A DNA stretch of 64,000 bases, taken from Fimbriimonas sp. Lineage in GTDB: Bacteria; Armatimonadota; Fimbriimonadia; Fimbriimonadales; Fimbriimonadaceae. Below, in pieces: positions 19,145 to 28,412 of the stretch. Positions within the stretch are counted from its first letter, which is position 1. Each line of letters begins with the position of its first letter. The translations under genes were made by a program, and so were the position numbers. The stretch lies in assembly GCA_031292555.1 (NCBI GenBank), contig JARLGV010000056.1, positions 1 to 64,000 of the forward strand, read 5' to 3'. The notes under the pieces were generated by a model, which searched no databases, had not been told where the DNA came from, and saw only the letters and a list, made by a program, of their open reading frames with translations.

Positions 19145-20944
19145 ATGACAAAGTCTGCGTTAACGTACTTCCTCGAAAAATCGAGACTTCGAGTCGCCGC
19201 ATTCGGTGGGCTCGCCCTTTCGGTCCTGGTGGTCGGCTGCATCGCCTTGGCCGGCCAGGGCCCTCACCCAAAGCCGCAAGCGGTCGACTCGGACAAGATC
19301 GACCCTCAGAACAGCGACGCCTGCATGGAGTGCCACTCAGACAAGCAAGAGAACTTCGCGGCGGTAAACGACAAGGCTCTGGCGAAGTCACCTCACAAGG
19401 ACCTCAAGTGCCAAGATTGCCACACGTCGATCGATGCCGCACCACACACCGATGCGATGCGGAGCGACAAGCCGTCCTGCGGCAAGTGCCACGCCGACGA
19501 AGATGACGCATACCATCTGTCGTCGCACTCTCACCCAGACAAGGCGAAGGGAGACCATCCGACATGCGCAGCGTGTCATATCGATGGCGACATCCATGCC
19601 GTGCGACCGATCAAAGCACTATCGCGTGCGGACAAGGCCCTACTGTGCAGCAGCTGCCACAAAGAGAAGGCGCGCATGGGTCGGTACGGAGTCGATTCCG
19701 ATGCGGTCGAATCTTACGACGAGAGCTTTCACGGCAAAGCGGTATTGAAATTCGGGAACCTGAAAGCGGCGATCTGCATGGACTGCCATGGTGTTCACGA
19801 CGTTCTTCCCCCGCAGAATGCAAAGTCGCATACGAATCGGGCGAACGGAGACAAACTCTGTTCCAAACCCTCGTGCCACCCCGGCGCCAATGTGACTTTC
19901 GCGATGTCTGGCGCCAACCATCTTCGCCTGATGGTGAAGCGTGGTCCCGTGCTACGATTGGTCGACCTGTTCTTCCGCGTTCTCACGGGTGGAATGATCC
20001 TCTTCCTTACTGGAGGAGTCGCGCTCGATCTTCGTAAAAAGGTCTTTGCCAAGACACCACCGAGAAGCGGGAGAATTCCTGCCCTGCTCACCTCCCTGAG
20101 CTTCTTAGGGATGGTCGTAGCGTTGGGATTCGCGGCGCTCGGACAGATCCTTGTGGCGACCTACTGCTTCTCGGCTTCGTTCGTGGTTTTGGCGAGCGGC
20201 TACGCGATCTACTTTGCCACCCGCAAGAAGAACGGCGTGCATTCAGCATCGAGCGAGCAGTTCATGAGATTCGATCGTGTCCATCGATGGCAGCACGTCG
20301 TCCTCATGATCTGCTTCATCATGCTGATCGCAACGGGACTGCCGCTGAGGTTCGCTCAAGTCGACCTACTGCATCGCCCGTGGGCGTACATCGGCGGGCT
20401 TGAGGGTGCACGAATCATCCATCGAATCGGAGCGGGAACGCTGATTCTTGTGTGGACCTGGCACATTCTCGATCTACTCTGGCGATGGAAGAAGCAGGGG
20501 TTCAGAATAAGTTCGCTGACGATGCTCCCCAACTTGAAGGACGTCAGGGACTTCTTCGTGACGAGCCTCGCCTATGTCGGCCTATCCAACGAGACTCCGC
20601 GCAACGACCGGTTCCACTTCCGTCAGAAGATGGACTACCTGGCCGAGTATTGGGGTGTGCCGATTATGGTCCTCAGCGGGTTCGTGCTCTGGTTCCCAAT
20701 CTATTGGGGAGACCGGCTGCCCGAGCAAGCAGTTGCGGTTGCCTTGGTGGCTCACGGTTGGGAAGCGACACTCGCGTTCAGCGCCATCATCATGTGGCAC
20801 CTCTACAACGAGCACTTCAACCCCGATAACTTCCCGATGAGCAAGGTTTGGCTGACCGGAACGCTCACTCGGGAGGAGATGGAGCGCGAACACCCGATCG
20901 AGCTCCAACGCATCGACGGCGCTCGAAGCGACGACATCGAGTAG
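19145..20944 (+). CDS. Seven-heme cytochrome c fused to a cytochrome b membrane domain
   Basis: A 599-residue protein. After an N-terminal hydrophobic anchor (about 15-38, including VVGC) come seven heme c motifs: CMECH, CQDCH, CGKCH, CAACH, CSSCH, CMDCH and the longer CSKPSCH (CX4CH). This part resembles cytochrome c3/NrfH-type multihemes. From about 265 on there are membrane helices typical of a di-heme cytochrome b (b561/formate dehydrogenase gamma type): a conserved FDRVHRWQHVV, then further histidines at IIHRIGAG, WTWHILD and IMWHLYNEHF. Such a protein could pass electrons between the quinone pool and periplasmic acceptors. The terminal partner is not visible here. Confidence 0.85.
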   Translation: MTKSALTYFLEKSRLRVAAFGGLALSVLVVGCIALAGQGPHPKPQAVDSDKIDPQNSDACMECHSDKQENFAAVNDKALAKSPHKDLKCQDCHTSIDAAPHTDAMRSDKPSCGKCHADEDDAYHLSSHSHPDKAKGDHPTCAACHIDGDIHAVRPIKALSRADKALLCSSCHKEKARMGRYGVDSDAVESYDESFHGKAVLKFGNLKAAICMDCHGVHDVLPPQNAKSHTNRANGDKLCSKPSCHPGANVTFAMSGANHLRLMVKRGPVLRLVDLFFRVLTGGMILFLTGGVALDLRKKVFAKTPPRSGRIPALLTSLSFLGMVVALGFAALGQILVATYCFSASFVVLASGYAIYFATRKKNGVHSASSEQFMRFDRVHRWQHVVLMICFIMLIATGLPLRFAQVDLLHRPWAYIGGLEGARIIHRIGAGTLILVWTWHILDLLWRWKKQGFRISSLTMLPNLKDVRDFFVTSLAYVGLSNETPRNDRFHFRQKMDYLAEYWGVPIMVLSGFVLWFPIYWGDRLPEQAVAVALVAHGWEATLAFSAIIMWHLYNEHFNPDNFPMSKVWLTGTLTREEMEREHPIELQRIDGARSDDIE

Positions 20945-20945
20945 G

Positions 20946-20977
20946 AGCCATCCCAGAGCAGCACTCTGGGATGGTTT
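20946..20977 (+). terminator. Rho-independent terminator after the cytochrome unit
   Basis: CCATCCCAGAG (20948-20958) and CTCTGGGATGG (20964-20974) form a perfect 11-bp stem with loop CAGCA, followed by TTTCG. It starts two bases after the stop codon of the multiheme cytochrome. Confidence 0.85.
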
Positions 20978-21030
20978 CGCCACTATCGTTAACGCCTTCC
21001 AAACGAAGGCAACCTATACTAATAGGCGTT

Positions 21031-21927
21031 ATGCGCCATTCTGAGACGACCAAGCCTGGGAATCGCCACTCAACTGGAACAACGCTCGTGACCGGCGCCC
21101 TATTGGTCTCCGCTTCTCTTCTGGTTGTTGTCTTGGGCGGATGCGGCGGCGGAGGCATCCAGGGCAGCGCCTATGGAACATCCGTTGAACACCTCGTCGC
21201 CGTCGACAAAGGACTGCTCCTATACGCCAACGACTACGACAACGTACTCCCCGAAACGAACACTTGGATGGACGCTCTCGCGCCGTATACACGAGACGAG
21301 GGGCTGTACCATTCACCGGCTGTCGCCATCGGGCAATACGGCTATGCCATGAACGCGTCGATCGTCGGGCATTCGGCAACCGCCTTCTCTGACCCGGCAA
21401 CCGTCGAGACTCTCTTCGACTCTACCGACCTGCGTCGGAACGCAACCGACCCAACCTCGACCGAACCAAGGCCAGCACGCTACGGCACGCGAAACACGAT
21501 CGCCTATTTGGACGGCCATGTGCAGGACCAATCGACGGTACCAGGCGCTTCGTCCCCTTTTGCTCAATCACAGGCTCACTTGGCGGCGATCGACGCTGGC
21601 ATGCTCATGTATTCCAACGACTACGATGACGTTCTGCCGCTTGCCGGAAATTGGGAGGACGGCATGTTGCCTTACGTGAAAACGGAAGCGAATTTCCATT
21701 CGCCTGCCGTTGTGAAGAAGAACCCAAGCGACTACGGATATGCATTCAACTCGACGATCGCGGGCCAGCCGCAAACCAGTATTGTCACGCCGGCGACGAC
21801 GATTTCGTTCTTCGACTCCACCGACCTGACGCGTAACGCCACCGCTTCCACCGCCACTCTGCCCAAACCTCCCCGCTACGGATCAAAGAACACGATTGCA
21901 TACGCAGACGGTCATGTTCAGAAGTGA
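21031..21927 (+). CDS. Lipoprotein with two tandem pilin-type DGH head domains
   Basis: Start at 21031 gives 298 residues: a hydrophobic segment (TGALLVSASLLVVVLGGC) with lipobox LGGC, then two copies of one domain. Copy 1 (about 50-165) runs from AVDKGLLLYANDYDNVLP to NTIAYLDGHVQ; copy 2 (about 183-298) runs from AIDAGMLMYSNDYDDVLP to NTIAYADGHVQ. The copies share SPAV, YGYAxN, FDSTDLxRNAT and PRYGxxN. The same DYDDxxP and DGHV marks occur in the heads of DUF1559-like prepilins of this phylum. Here the prepilin helix is absent and a lipid anchor takes its place. The role is unknown; a surface or periplasmic partner of the pilin system is an inference. Confidence 0.8.
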   Translation: MRHSETTKPGNRHSTGTTLVTGALLVSASLLVVVLGGCGGGGIQGSAYGTSVEHLVAVDKGLLLYANDYDNVLPETNTWMDALAPYTRDEGLYHSPAVAIGQYGYAMNASIVGHSATAFSDPATVETLFDSTDLRRNATDPTSTEPRPARYGTRNTIAYLDGHVQDQSTVPGASSPFAQSQAHLAAIDAGMLMYSNDYDDVLPLAGNWEDGMLPYVKTEANFHSPAVVKKNPSDYGYAFNSTIAGQPQTSIVTPATTISFFDSTDLTRNATASTATLPKPPRYGSKNTIAYADGHVQK

Positions 21928-21948
21928 GGCCGCTTACCTAGCCTACAA

Positions 21949-22410
21949 CTACTTGGGTGCGCATTCGTCGGCCTCTTTTTGGCCGATGCCGATCATGAAG
22001 CGATTCCACGAGTTGATCACGTTGACCATCGCGAGGAGATCCACGTATTGCTCGGCATCGAACACATGACGAACCCTTTCGTACAGATCGTCCGACACAC
22101 CGCCATCCGCAATCCGTGTGACCGACTCCGCCAACTCGAGGGCCAAGCGCTCCAACTCAGAAAAGCAAAGCGCGTCGCGCCATGCGCTCAACATGTAGAG
22201 ACGGTGCTCCGACTCACCCTTTTCACGCGCGATGCGCGTATGCATCCCAAGACAAAAGGCACAACCGTTGATCTGAGAGACACGAATATTGACTAATTCT
22301 CGCAGGCTGGGATCGATGGAGCTTCGACCTAGCGAGCGGCTGAATGCCAGCATGTCGGTGTAGACCTTAGGGTTCGCTTCGGTGAAATTGAGGCGGCTAT
22401 TTGGGACCAT
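21949..22410 (-). CDS. AhpD/carboxymuconolactone decarboxylase-family protein
   Basis: 153 residues from the ATG at 22410 (a longer start at 22455 would add 15 residues). The core has the AhpD-type redox pair CAFC followed by LGMH, preceded by LRELVNIRVSQINGC. By family it may reduce peroxides or related substrates through the CXXC pair. The tail ends NSWNRFMIGIGQKEADECAPK. No AhpC or OxyR gene is near. It is convergent with the DGH lipoprotein. Confidence 0.85.
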   Translation of the reverse strand: MVPNSRLNFTEANPKVYTDMLAFSRSLGRSSIDPSLRELVNIRVSQINGCAFCLGMHTRIAREKGESEHRLYMLSAWRDALCFSELERLALELAESVTRIADGGVSDDLYERVRHVFDAEQYVDLLAMVNVINSWNRFMIGIGQKEADECAPK

Positions 22411-22570
22411 TACGGATATTGATTCTAGCGGGGCGCCGTAACTTCCGGAGAGCACAGTGCGCCTACCTTGTGGCGTTTCAGTTCGACACTGCTCGTCTCA
22501 AGAATTCCACGACCGTGGGCACAAACAGCAGTCTCGTTTCAGTAGCATTGGAGAACGTCGTGGACAACTC

Positions 22571-23170
22571 ATGAAGATACAAACCATAGCAGTCGTCGCC
22601 TTTGCCCTCCTCTGTTCGGTCGCATTTGCCCAGCAGGGCCCTCCTCCCCGCGACCTGATGCTTACCAAAAAGATATTCTTCGCACTTGGACCCAAAACGA
22701 TCACCGAGATCAAGCTGACCGATGCCGAAAAGACGAAGATTCTCGATGCATTCGATGGCGGACTCGAAGTCGATGGCAACCGTATCAGCCTTCGCCTAAC
22801 TGGCGGTCAAGACCTCGCAGCCATGGAAGCCGAGGCGCTGAAGGTGCTCGACAAGGACCAAACCAAGCGACTGCAAGAGCTATGGATACAATACATCGGC
22901 GGCCTGGCGATCGCCGACGACACGGTGGCCAAGCAACTTGGCTTGTCGGACGAGCAGAAGAAGAAAGCCGACAAACTGGTTGACAAAGGCGGGTCCGAAG
23001 CATCGGAACTTCTTACCGGAGAGCCGGATCCGTCAGTTGGCAAGAAGATCAACGAAATACGATCGAAGTATGGAAAGAAGATACTGGCCCTCTTGACCGA
23101 CGATCAGGCAAAGACATTCGAGACGCTCAAAGGCAAACCGTTCAAGTTCGGCGACGGGCCCCAGAACTGA
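22571..23170 (+). CDS. Secreted protein of unknown function
   Basis: 199 residues with a clear signal peptide (MKIQTIAVVAFALLCSVAFAQ). The mature part is lysine-rich and helical with repeated phrases of the form LTDAEKTKILDAF, LSDEQKKKADKL and LLTDDQAKTFETLKGKPF, the pattern of CpxP/Spy-like or planctomycete-type secreted helical proteins. No catalytic motif is seen. It lies upstream of the sulfatase, 36 nt away, possibly in one unit. Confidence 0.7.
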   Translation: MKIQTIAVVAFALLCSVAFAQQGPPPRDLMLTKKIFFALGPKTITEIKLTDAEKTKILDAFDGGLEVDGNRISLRLTGGQDLAAMEAEALKVLDKDQTKRLQELWIQYIGGLAIADDTVAKQLGLSDEQKKKADKLVDKGGSEASELLTGEPDPSVGKKINEIRSKYGKKILALLTDDQAKTFETLKGKPFKFGDGPQN

Positions 23171-23206
23171 GTCAATCCGGGCCTCGGCTCCTGCCCATAA
23201 TAGGCA

Positions 23207-24535
23207 GTGTTGCCGATTCTCAGCCCGGTTCCGAACGTTCTTCCGCAAAAGCCGAACATCGTTCTGATGCTGATCGACGATCTCGGTTGGCGAGATCTGG
23301 GTTACACGGGCAGCGATCTCTATCGCACGCCGAATATCGACCGGATCTCCGCTGCCGGCGTTCGATTTGACCGCGCCTACAGTGCCCATCCCGTATGCTC
23401 GCCGACCCGAGCCGGACTGATGACCGGCAAGAACCCGGTACGTCTTGGAATCACCGACTGGATACCCGGCGATCGTCCCGACGACCGCGTACTCGTAACT
23501 CCGGAGATCCAAAGCCACCTATCGCTCTCCGAAAACACATTGGCCAAGCTGCTCAAGAAGCAGGGCTACCGAACCTATAGCGTCGGGAAGTGGCATCTGG
23601 GTGGCGCCGGCTATCTGCCGACCGACCAAGGATTCGATGTGAACATCGGCGGCAGCCACGTCGGGCAGCCGGGCTCCTATTTCGCCCCGTTCGGAAAGGA
23701 CGTAACGCCTATGCCGGACGACGTCAAGCCGGGCGAGTTCCTCACCGACCGGCTGACCGACGAAGCCATCAAGCTTGTGGATCGCCCAGGAAACGAACCG
23801 TTCTTTCTGTACTTCCCGCAATATGCGGTTCATACGCCGATACAGGCGAAGCCGGAGGACATCGAGCGGTTCACCGGCCCCTCGAAATCCTCGAAAGTCC
23901 ACCACAACGCCAAGTATGCGGCGCTGATCTGGAACCTGGACCAGAACGTCGGACGCTTCATAGACCACCTCGTAGCGTCTGGCAAGATGGCGAACACGCT
24001 CTTCATCTTCACATCAGACAACGGCGGATTGCTGCCGGTCACCAATAACGCACCGCTAAGAGAGGGCAAAGGGTTTCCGTATGAAGGCGGCGTCCGGGTA
24101 CCGGCGTTTGCCTACTGGCCAGGACATATCCCAAGCAGATCTTTGATTCATGAGCCCGTGATCACGATGGACATATCTGCCACCGTACTCGAAGCGGCCG
24201 GATCCAAGGCGAAGGCGCGCGATGGCGTATCTCTCTTGGGCGCGATGCTTGGCCGCCCATTCCATCAGCGACGTCCGTTCATCTGGCACTACCCGCAGTA
24301 CCACAGTTCGGGCAACACGCCTTGCAGCGCGATGATTGACGGTGATTGGAAGCTGGTTCATCACTACGAAGACGACAGCAACGAACTTTACAATATTAAG
24401 GAGGACCCCGGTGAGGACCACAATCTTGCCGCCAAGATGCCCGAACCCGCCAGCAGGCTATGGCTCCGCCTCAAGCGTTCACTGGATTCAATGGGCGCCC
24501 AGTACCCGACGCGCCGGCCCGGGAAGGTTCAGTAA
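23207..24535 (+). CDS. Type I sulfatase (arylsulfatase family)
   Basis: 442 residues. The sulfatase signature CSPTRAGLMTG has its formylglycine-precursor Cys at 64, and the metal-binding aspartates lie in LIDDLGW (24-25) and SDNGG. The start is GTG (23207) or the adjacent TTG; an in-frame TAG just upstream rules out extension. No signal peptide is present, which is odd since related sulfatases are usually exported. It would hydrolyse sulfate esters, perhaps on sulfated glycans. It overlaps the convergent M23 gene by 7 nt. Confidence 0.9.
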   Translation: MLPILSPVPNVLPQKPNIVLMLIDDLGWRDLGYTGSDLYRTPNIDRISAAGVRFDRAYSAHPVCSPTRAGLMTGKNPVRLGITDWIPGDRPDDRVLVTPEIQSHLSLSENTLAKLLKKQGYRTYSVGKWHLGGAGYLPTDQGFDVNIGGSHVGQPGSYFAPFGKDVTPMPDDVKPGEFLTDRLTDEAIKLVDRPGNEPFFLYFPQYAVHTPIQAKPEDIERFTGPSKSSKVHHNAKYAALIWNLDQNVGRFIDHLVASGKMANTLFIFTSDNGGLLPVTNNAPLREGKGFPYEGGVRVPAFAYWPGHIPSRSLIHEPVITMDISATVLEAAGSKAKARDGVSLLGAMLGRPFHQRRPFIWHYPQYHSSGNTPCSAMIDGDWKLVHHYEDDSNELYNIKEDPGEDHNLAAKMPEPASRLWLRLKRSLDSMGAQYPTRRPGKVQ

Positions 24536-25449
24536 GTCTCGCCCTCGATCGGCTTGAACGGCTTGCCATCCGGCCTTTTGAATGTAACTGGATGCGTCAC
24601 CTGCCTTTTGCCGCTCAAGGCGTTTATCACGGCAAAGTGAAGGTGCGGACCACTCGAAAAGCCCGTATTGCCGGACAACCCGATTGGCTGACCAACCTGC
24701 ACAACGTCGCCAATTCTAACTAGGGCTGAGTTGTGTCGGCAATGCGCATATTCGCCGTACGTTCCATCGGAATGCCGAATCAGGATGTAGTTGAAATCGT
24801 GCTTCAGCTTTACGTCCGGACCACCCTTCGAACAATCCATCCTGACGCCGACAACCGTACCGGCACGAGCCGCACAGATGGTAGTCCCCTCCGGCATCCT
24901 GAAATCGATCGCCTCTTCGTCCTGAGAACCAGGTCCGTGGCTGAACTTTCCATGAGGCCCTTGTGCGATCTCGCAGCGAATGCCCTTGTAGGGAAGCGAG
25001 TACAGGTATCCGTCCGGCCGCCCGTGAAGAATATGGGCCCACTTCCAGTCGTAGTGCCAATGGTAACTCCATGGGCCGGAATCGCTAGAGGGGTGAAAAG
25101 TCAACAACGGATGGACGCCGAGCCCGGTAAGTTCCAAACGAACTGGTACGTCGCAACTGTCGGACGTCGAAACCCCCTTAGGCGGGTGACCTGGCACAGT
25201 GATGACTCCCGTCAGAGGCTTGCCGTCAAATCCGGTGCGCGTCAGACGCATCGAGAGATCGACCGTGATATCCGATGCGTTATTCATTTGGGCTAGCACG
25301 GTTACCGAATCGCCATTTCGGCGGTCGTAGAACCGAACTCGTTCGACGCTCGCCGGCGTCCGCCTAGGCAGGAACCTGGGGATTCTTGGCACGCACCCAA
25401 CCGCCACGAGCCCCACCAAGACAACACCAAGCGACCGCCGAAGGAACAT
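24529..25449 (-). CDS. M23-family metallopeptidase lipoprotein
   Basis: 306 residues from the ATG at 25449, giving a lipoprotein signal with VAVGC. The C-terminal half (about 170-300) is a peptidase M23 (LytM) domain: HGPGSQDEEAIDF with the first zinc ligands, GEYAHC, and HLHFAV with the last ligand. It would cut or bind cell-wall peptide cross-links. Residues 35-165 are a beta-rich domain that I do not recognise. It shares its 3' end with the sulfatase in convergent overlap. Confidence 0.85.
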   Translation of the reverse strand: MFLRRSLGVVLVGLVAVGCVPRIPRFLPRRTPASVERVRFYDRRNGDSVTVLAQMNNASDITVDLSMRLTRTGFDGKPLTGVITVPGHPPKGVSTSDSCDVPVRLELTGLGVHPLLTFHPSSDSGPWSYHWHYDWKWAHILHGRPDGYLYSLPYKGIRCEIAQGPHGKFSHGPGSQDEEAIDFRMPEGTTICAARAGTVVGVRMDCSKGGPDVKLKHDFNYILIRHSDGTYGEYAHCRHNSALVRIGDVVQVGQPIGLSGNTGFSSGPHLHFAVINALSGKRQVTHPVTFKRPDGKPFKPIEGETY

Positions 25450-25531
25450 AGATGGACAGCAGTTTAGCCGAACACGTGAGGGGGCCTGGCTTGCCACGAG
25501 GGTAACGTTAGTGGCGTACAAGTGGTCGACA

Positions 25532-27394
25532 ATGAACAGGCAGCCGGATCCGAGAGTTCAAAGGTGGCTAGCGGAGGCTTGGAAGGCCAATCAAGAGGGT
25601 CGCCTTGAGGATGCCGATGGCCTTCTTGTGAGAGCGCTTTCTCTGAATCCCAACGACCTGCGCACGCTCCTCGCTTCGGCAACCGTTGCATATCGAATGG
25701 GCCGGGCCGAAACGGCGATGGAACGGATACAACGAATCCTCGCGATCGAACCGAATCTACCGCCCGCCCTTAACTGGATGACTGTCCTGCTATTGGAGCA
25801 GGGCCGAGCGGAAGAGGCCCGGCCCTATGCGGAGCGCTCGACGCGAGCGGACCCGAAGAACGAGGAATCATTCAGTCTGCTTGGCCGCTGCCTCCTGGAG
25901 CTTCGGCGAAACGACGAGGCGCTCGTGCAGTTCGATCGCGGTCTAGCGATCCGACCGTCCGATGCCTCGCTACATTACGGCAGAGCCGCTGCCCTTGAGC
26001 GCTTGAACCGCCCATCCGACGCCGAGATGTCATGGCGCGCAGCCGTGTCCATCGCCCCCGAGCCGGACGGGCTCCTAAAGGTCGCTGAATTCGACCGGGG
26101 CCTTGGTAAGGTCGAAGACGCGATCAAAGCCTGTCGACGAGCGATCGGCAAGTCGCCGGACCATTTGGGCGCTCACCGGCTCCTGGCACGGATCTTGACT
26201 GAGGAAGGTCGCATGGACGAGGCAACTCCCTACTGGGAACGCTCCCTTCACCTCGGCGGCGATCCGACTGAGGTGACGGTCAGCCATGCATATGCGCTTC
26301 TTACCGCCGGCCAGTTCGACAAAGGGATTTCTGAGTTTAGGCGAGCCATCGAAACGGCTCCCAGTCGGTGGGAGCCGTTTCAGGGAATCGTGTCGGCCAA
26401 GCGATTTTCGGAGGACGACCTCCCTCTCTTAGCTCAAATGAAGGCGGTCGCAGACGACCAAAATGCCTCGATAGACGCCAAGATCAACCTGAATTATTCG
26501 TTAGGAAAGGCGTTCGACAACCTGGGCAGCTACCACGATGCGATCGACCGATTCGATCTAGCCAATCGACTGAAATACGAACAGGCGGGATTGGCGAACA
26601 CGTTCGACGCGGACGCACTCCATCAGGAGACCAAGGACAAGATACGGACGTTCACATCAGTTCACGCGTCGGGAACGGATGGCGAACGCCATCCATCCGA
26701 TACCCCAATCTTCGTCTTGGGAATGATGCGATCGGGAACGACGCTCGTCGAGCAGATCCTCACGTGCCACCCCGAGGTCGGCGGATCGGGCGAGCAGCCG
26801 TTCTGGCGAGAGTGGGAGCCGGTGCTTGCCGATTGGAAGGCAGGCAAGCTCCACTTGGATCGTGCTCGAGACCTGTCCGAGCGATACGTGAGGACACTGA
26901 AGACAATTGCCCCCGGCAAGCGCTTTATCGTGGACAAGAACCCGGCGAACTGCATGATTGCCGGACTCCTTCACCTCGTATACCCCGACGCGAAGATCAT
27001 CCACACGATCCGCCACCCGGTCGACACCGCACTCTCGATCTGGATGACGCCGATGCAGACGGTGGCGCCGTTCGTTTGTAATCGGACGCACATCGTCCTT
27101 GCTTACCGCCAATACCGGGAACTCGCCGAGCTCTGGCGCCGCTTCATCCCGGCCGACCGGTATATGGAGGTCAGCTATGAGGATATTGTCCAGGATCGCG
27201 AGAAATCGACCAGGGCCTTGATCGCATTCTGTGGGCTGGATTGGGACGAGCGATGCATGCACCCTGAACAAAACTTGCGCGCTGTCAAAACGCCGAGTTT
27301 TTGGCAGGTCAGGCAACCGATTTACACTTCCTCGCTTGAACGTTGGCGGCGGTACGAGCCCTGGCTGGGGGAGTTCCGAGAGTTGATGCATTAG
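25532..27394 (+). CDS. TPR protein with C-terminal sulfotransferase domain
   Basis: 620 residues from the ATG at 25532 (a GTG at 25511 is possible). Residues 10-350 hold about nine tetratricopeptide repeats. From 390 on is a sulfotransferase: FVLGMMRSGTTLVEQIL (PAPS 5'-phosphosulfate loop), then HPEVGGSGEQPFW, and a 3'-phosphate-type segment near IIHTIRHPVDTALS. It would transfer sulfate from PAPS to an unknown, probably bound, acceptor. A perfect 12-bp stem-loop lies inside the coding sequence at 26352-26380. The adjacent sulfatase could act on the same chemistry in reverse. Confidence 0.85.
   Translation: MNRQPDPRVQRWLAEAWKANQEGRLEDADGLLVRALSLNPNDLRTLLASATVAYRMGRAETAMERIQRILAIEPNLPPALNWMTVLLLEQGRAEEARPYAERSTRADPKNEESFSLLGRCLLELRRNDEALVQFDRGLAIRPSDASLHYGRAAALERLNRPSDAEMSWRAAVSIAPEPDGLLKVAEFDRGLGKVEDAIKACRRAIGKSPDHLGAHRLLARILTEEGRMDEATPYWERSLHLGGDPTEVTVSHAYALLTAGQFDKGISEFRRAIETAPSRWEPFQGIVSAKRFSEDDLPLLAQMKAVADDQNASIDAKINLNYSLGKAFDNLGSYHDAIDRFDLANRLKYEQAGLANTFDADALHQETKDKIRTFTSVHASGTDGERHPSDTPIFVLGMMRSGTTLVEQILTCHPEVGGSGEQPFWREWEPVLADWKAGKLHLDRARDLSERYVRTLKTIAPGKRFIVDKNPANCMIAGLLHLVYPDAKIIHTIRHPVDTALSIWMTPMQTVAPFVCNRTHIVLAYRQYRELAELWRRFIPADRYMEVSYEDIVQDREKSTRALIAFCGLDWDERCMHPEQNLRAVKTPSFWQVRQPIYTSSLERWRRYEPWLGEFRELMH
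26352..26380. other. Terminator-like hairpin inside the TPR-sulfotransferase gene
   Basis: AAACGGCTCCCA (26352-26363) and TGGGAGCCGTTT (26369-26380) pair perfectly over 12 bp with a 5-nt loop, and the right arm ends in TTT. It lies at the boundary between TPR repeats and the linker before the sulfotransferase domain. It encodes ETAPSRWEPF in frame. Confidence 0.75.
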
Positions 27395-27422
27395 TGTTCT
27401 TTCCGGATGCTATGCTGAACTC

Positions 27423-28412
27423 ATGATCGCGCTAGCTGCCGCGTTCGTCTTGGCCGGACAGGCGTTGCCATTCACCGGAGTCAACTTGTCGGGTGGCGAA
27501 TTCTACAAGCCCAAAGTTGGGAAGACTCCGGTATATCTCAAGGACTTCGTCTATCCTTCGGCTGCTGAGTTCGACACATTCGCCTCCAAAGGAATGAATG
27601 TGTTTCGTATCGGGTTTCTCTGGGAAACCCTTCAGCCTGAGCCGCTCAAGCCCCTTGTCGCCCCAGAAGTCGCCCGACTCGCGGATTGCGTCCACTTGGC
27701 GACCGCCCGCAAGCTGATCGTACTCATCGATCCGCACAACTACGCTCGATACTACGACCGGCTCGTGGGGACGCCCGAAGTGTCGGACGAGGTGTTCGCC
27801 GATTTCTGGCGGCGGTTGGCAACCGTTTTCAAGGGAGATGACCGCGTCTGGTTCGGGCTTGTGAACGAACCTTACGGAGTTTCCGCCGATCGCTGGGTGA
27901 CTTCCGCCAATGCTGCGATCCGCGCGATCCGCCAGTCCGGAGCAAAGAACCTCATCCTCGTTCCCGGCGTAGCCTGGACGGGAGCCTGGACCTGGAACGC
28001 CAAGTATTATGGCGTTCCCAACGGACAAGCCATGGATCGTATCGTCGATCCTGGCAAGCACTATGCGATTGAGGTTCACCAGTACCTCGATGCAGATTCG
28101 AGCGGAACCAAACCGTCTGTCGTTAGCCGAACGATTGGCAGCGAGCGCCTGAAGGACTTCGTCGACTGGTGCCGGGCACGCAAACTCAAGGCGTTTCTTG
28201 GCGAGTTCGCGGCGGGGGACACCCCCGATGGCCAGGCAGCAATTGAAGACATGCTCAACGCGATGGAGCGCGATCGTGACGTATGGTTGGGATTTACATG
28301 GTGGTCCGCTGGTCCGTGGTGGGGCGACTATATGTTTGGCCTGGAACCGAGGGAAGGCAAAGATCGACCGCAAATGGCGTGGCTTTCCTCCCATTTGCAG
28401 CCTAACCGGTGA
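27423..28412 (+). CDS. GH5-family endoglucanase-like enzyme
   Basis: 329 residues with a short signal sequence. GH5 hallmarks are visible: FRIGFLWE, the acid/base motif GLVNEPYG with Glu149, IEVHQYLD, and the nucleophile motif AFLGEFAAG with Glu261, then the closing WWSAGPWWGDYMF. By family it would cut beta-glucans or mannans; the exact substrate cannot be told. The start at 27423 has no good Shine-Dalgarno. It precedes a prepilin gene. Confidence 0.9.
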   Translation: MIALAAAFVLAGQALPFTGVNLSGGEFYKPKVGKTPVYLKDFVYPSAAEFDTFASKGMNVFRIGFLWETLQPEPLKPLVAPEVARLADCVHLATARKLIVLIDPHNYARYYDRLVGTPEVSDEVFADFWRRLATVFKGDDRVWFGLVNEPYGVSADRWVTSANAAIRAIRQSGAKNLILVPGVAWTGAWTWNAKYYGVPNGQAMDRIVDPGKHYAIEVHQYLDADSSGTKPSVVSRTIGSERLKDFVDWCRARKLKAFLGEFAAGDTPDGQAAIEDMLNAMERDRDVWLGFTWWSAGPWWGDYMFGLEPREGKDRPQMAWLSSHLQPNR

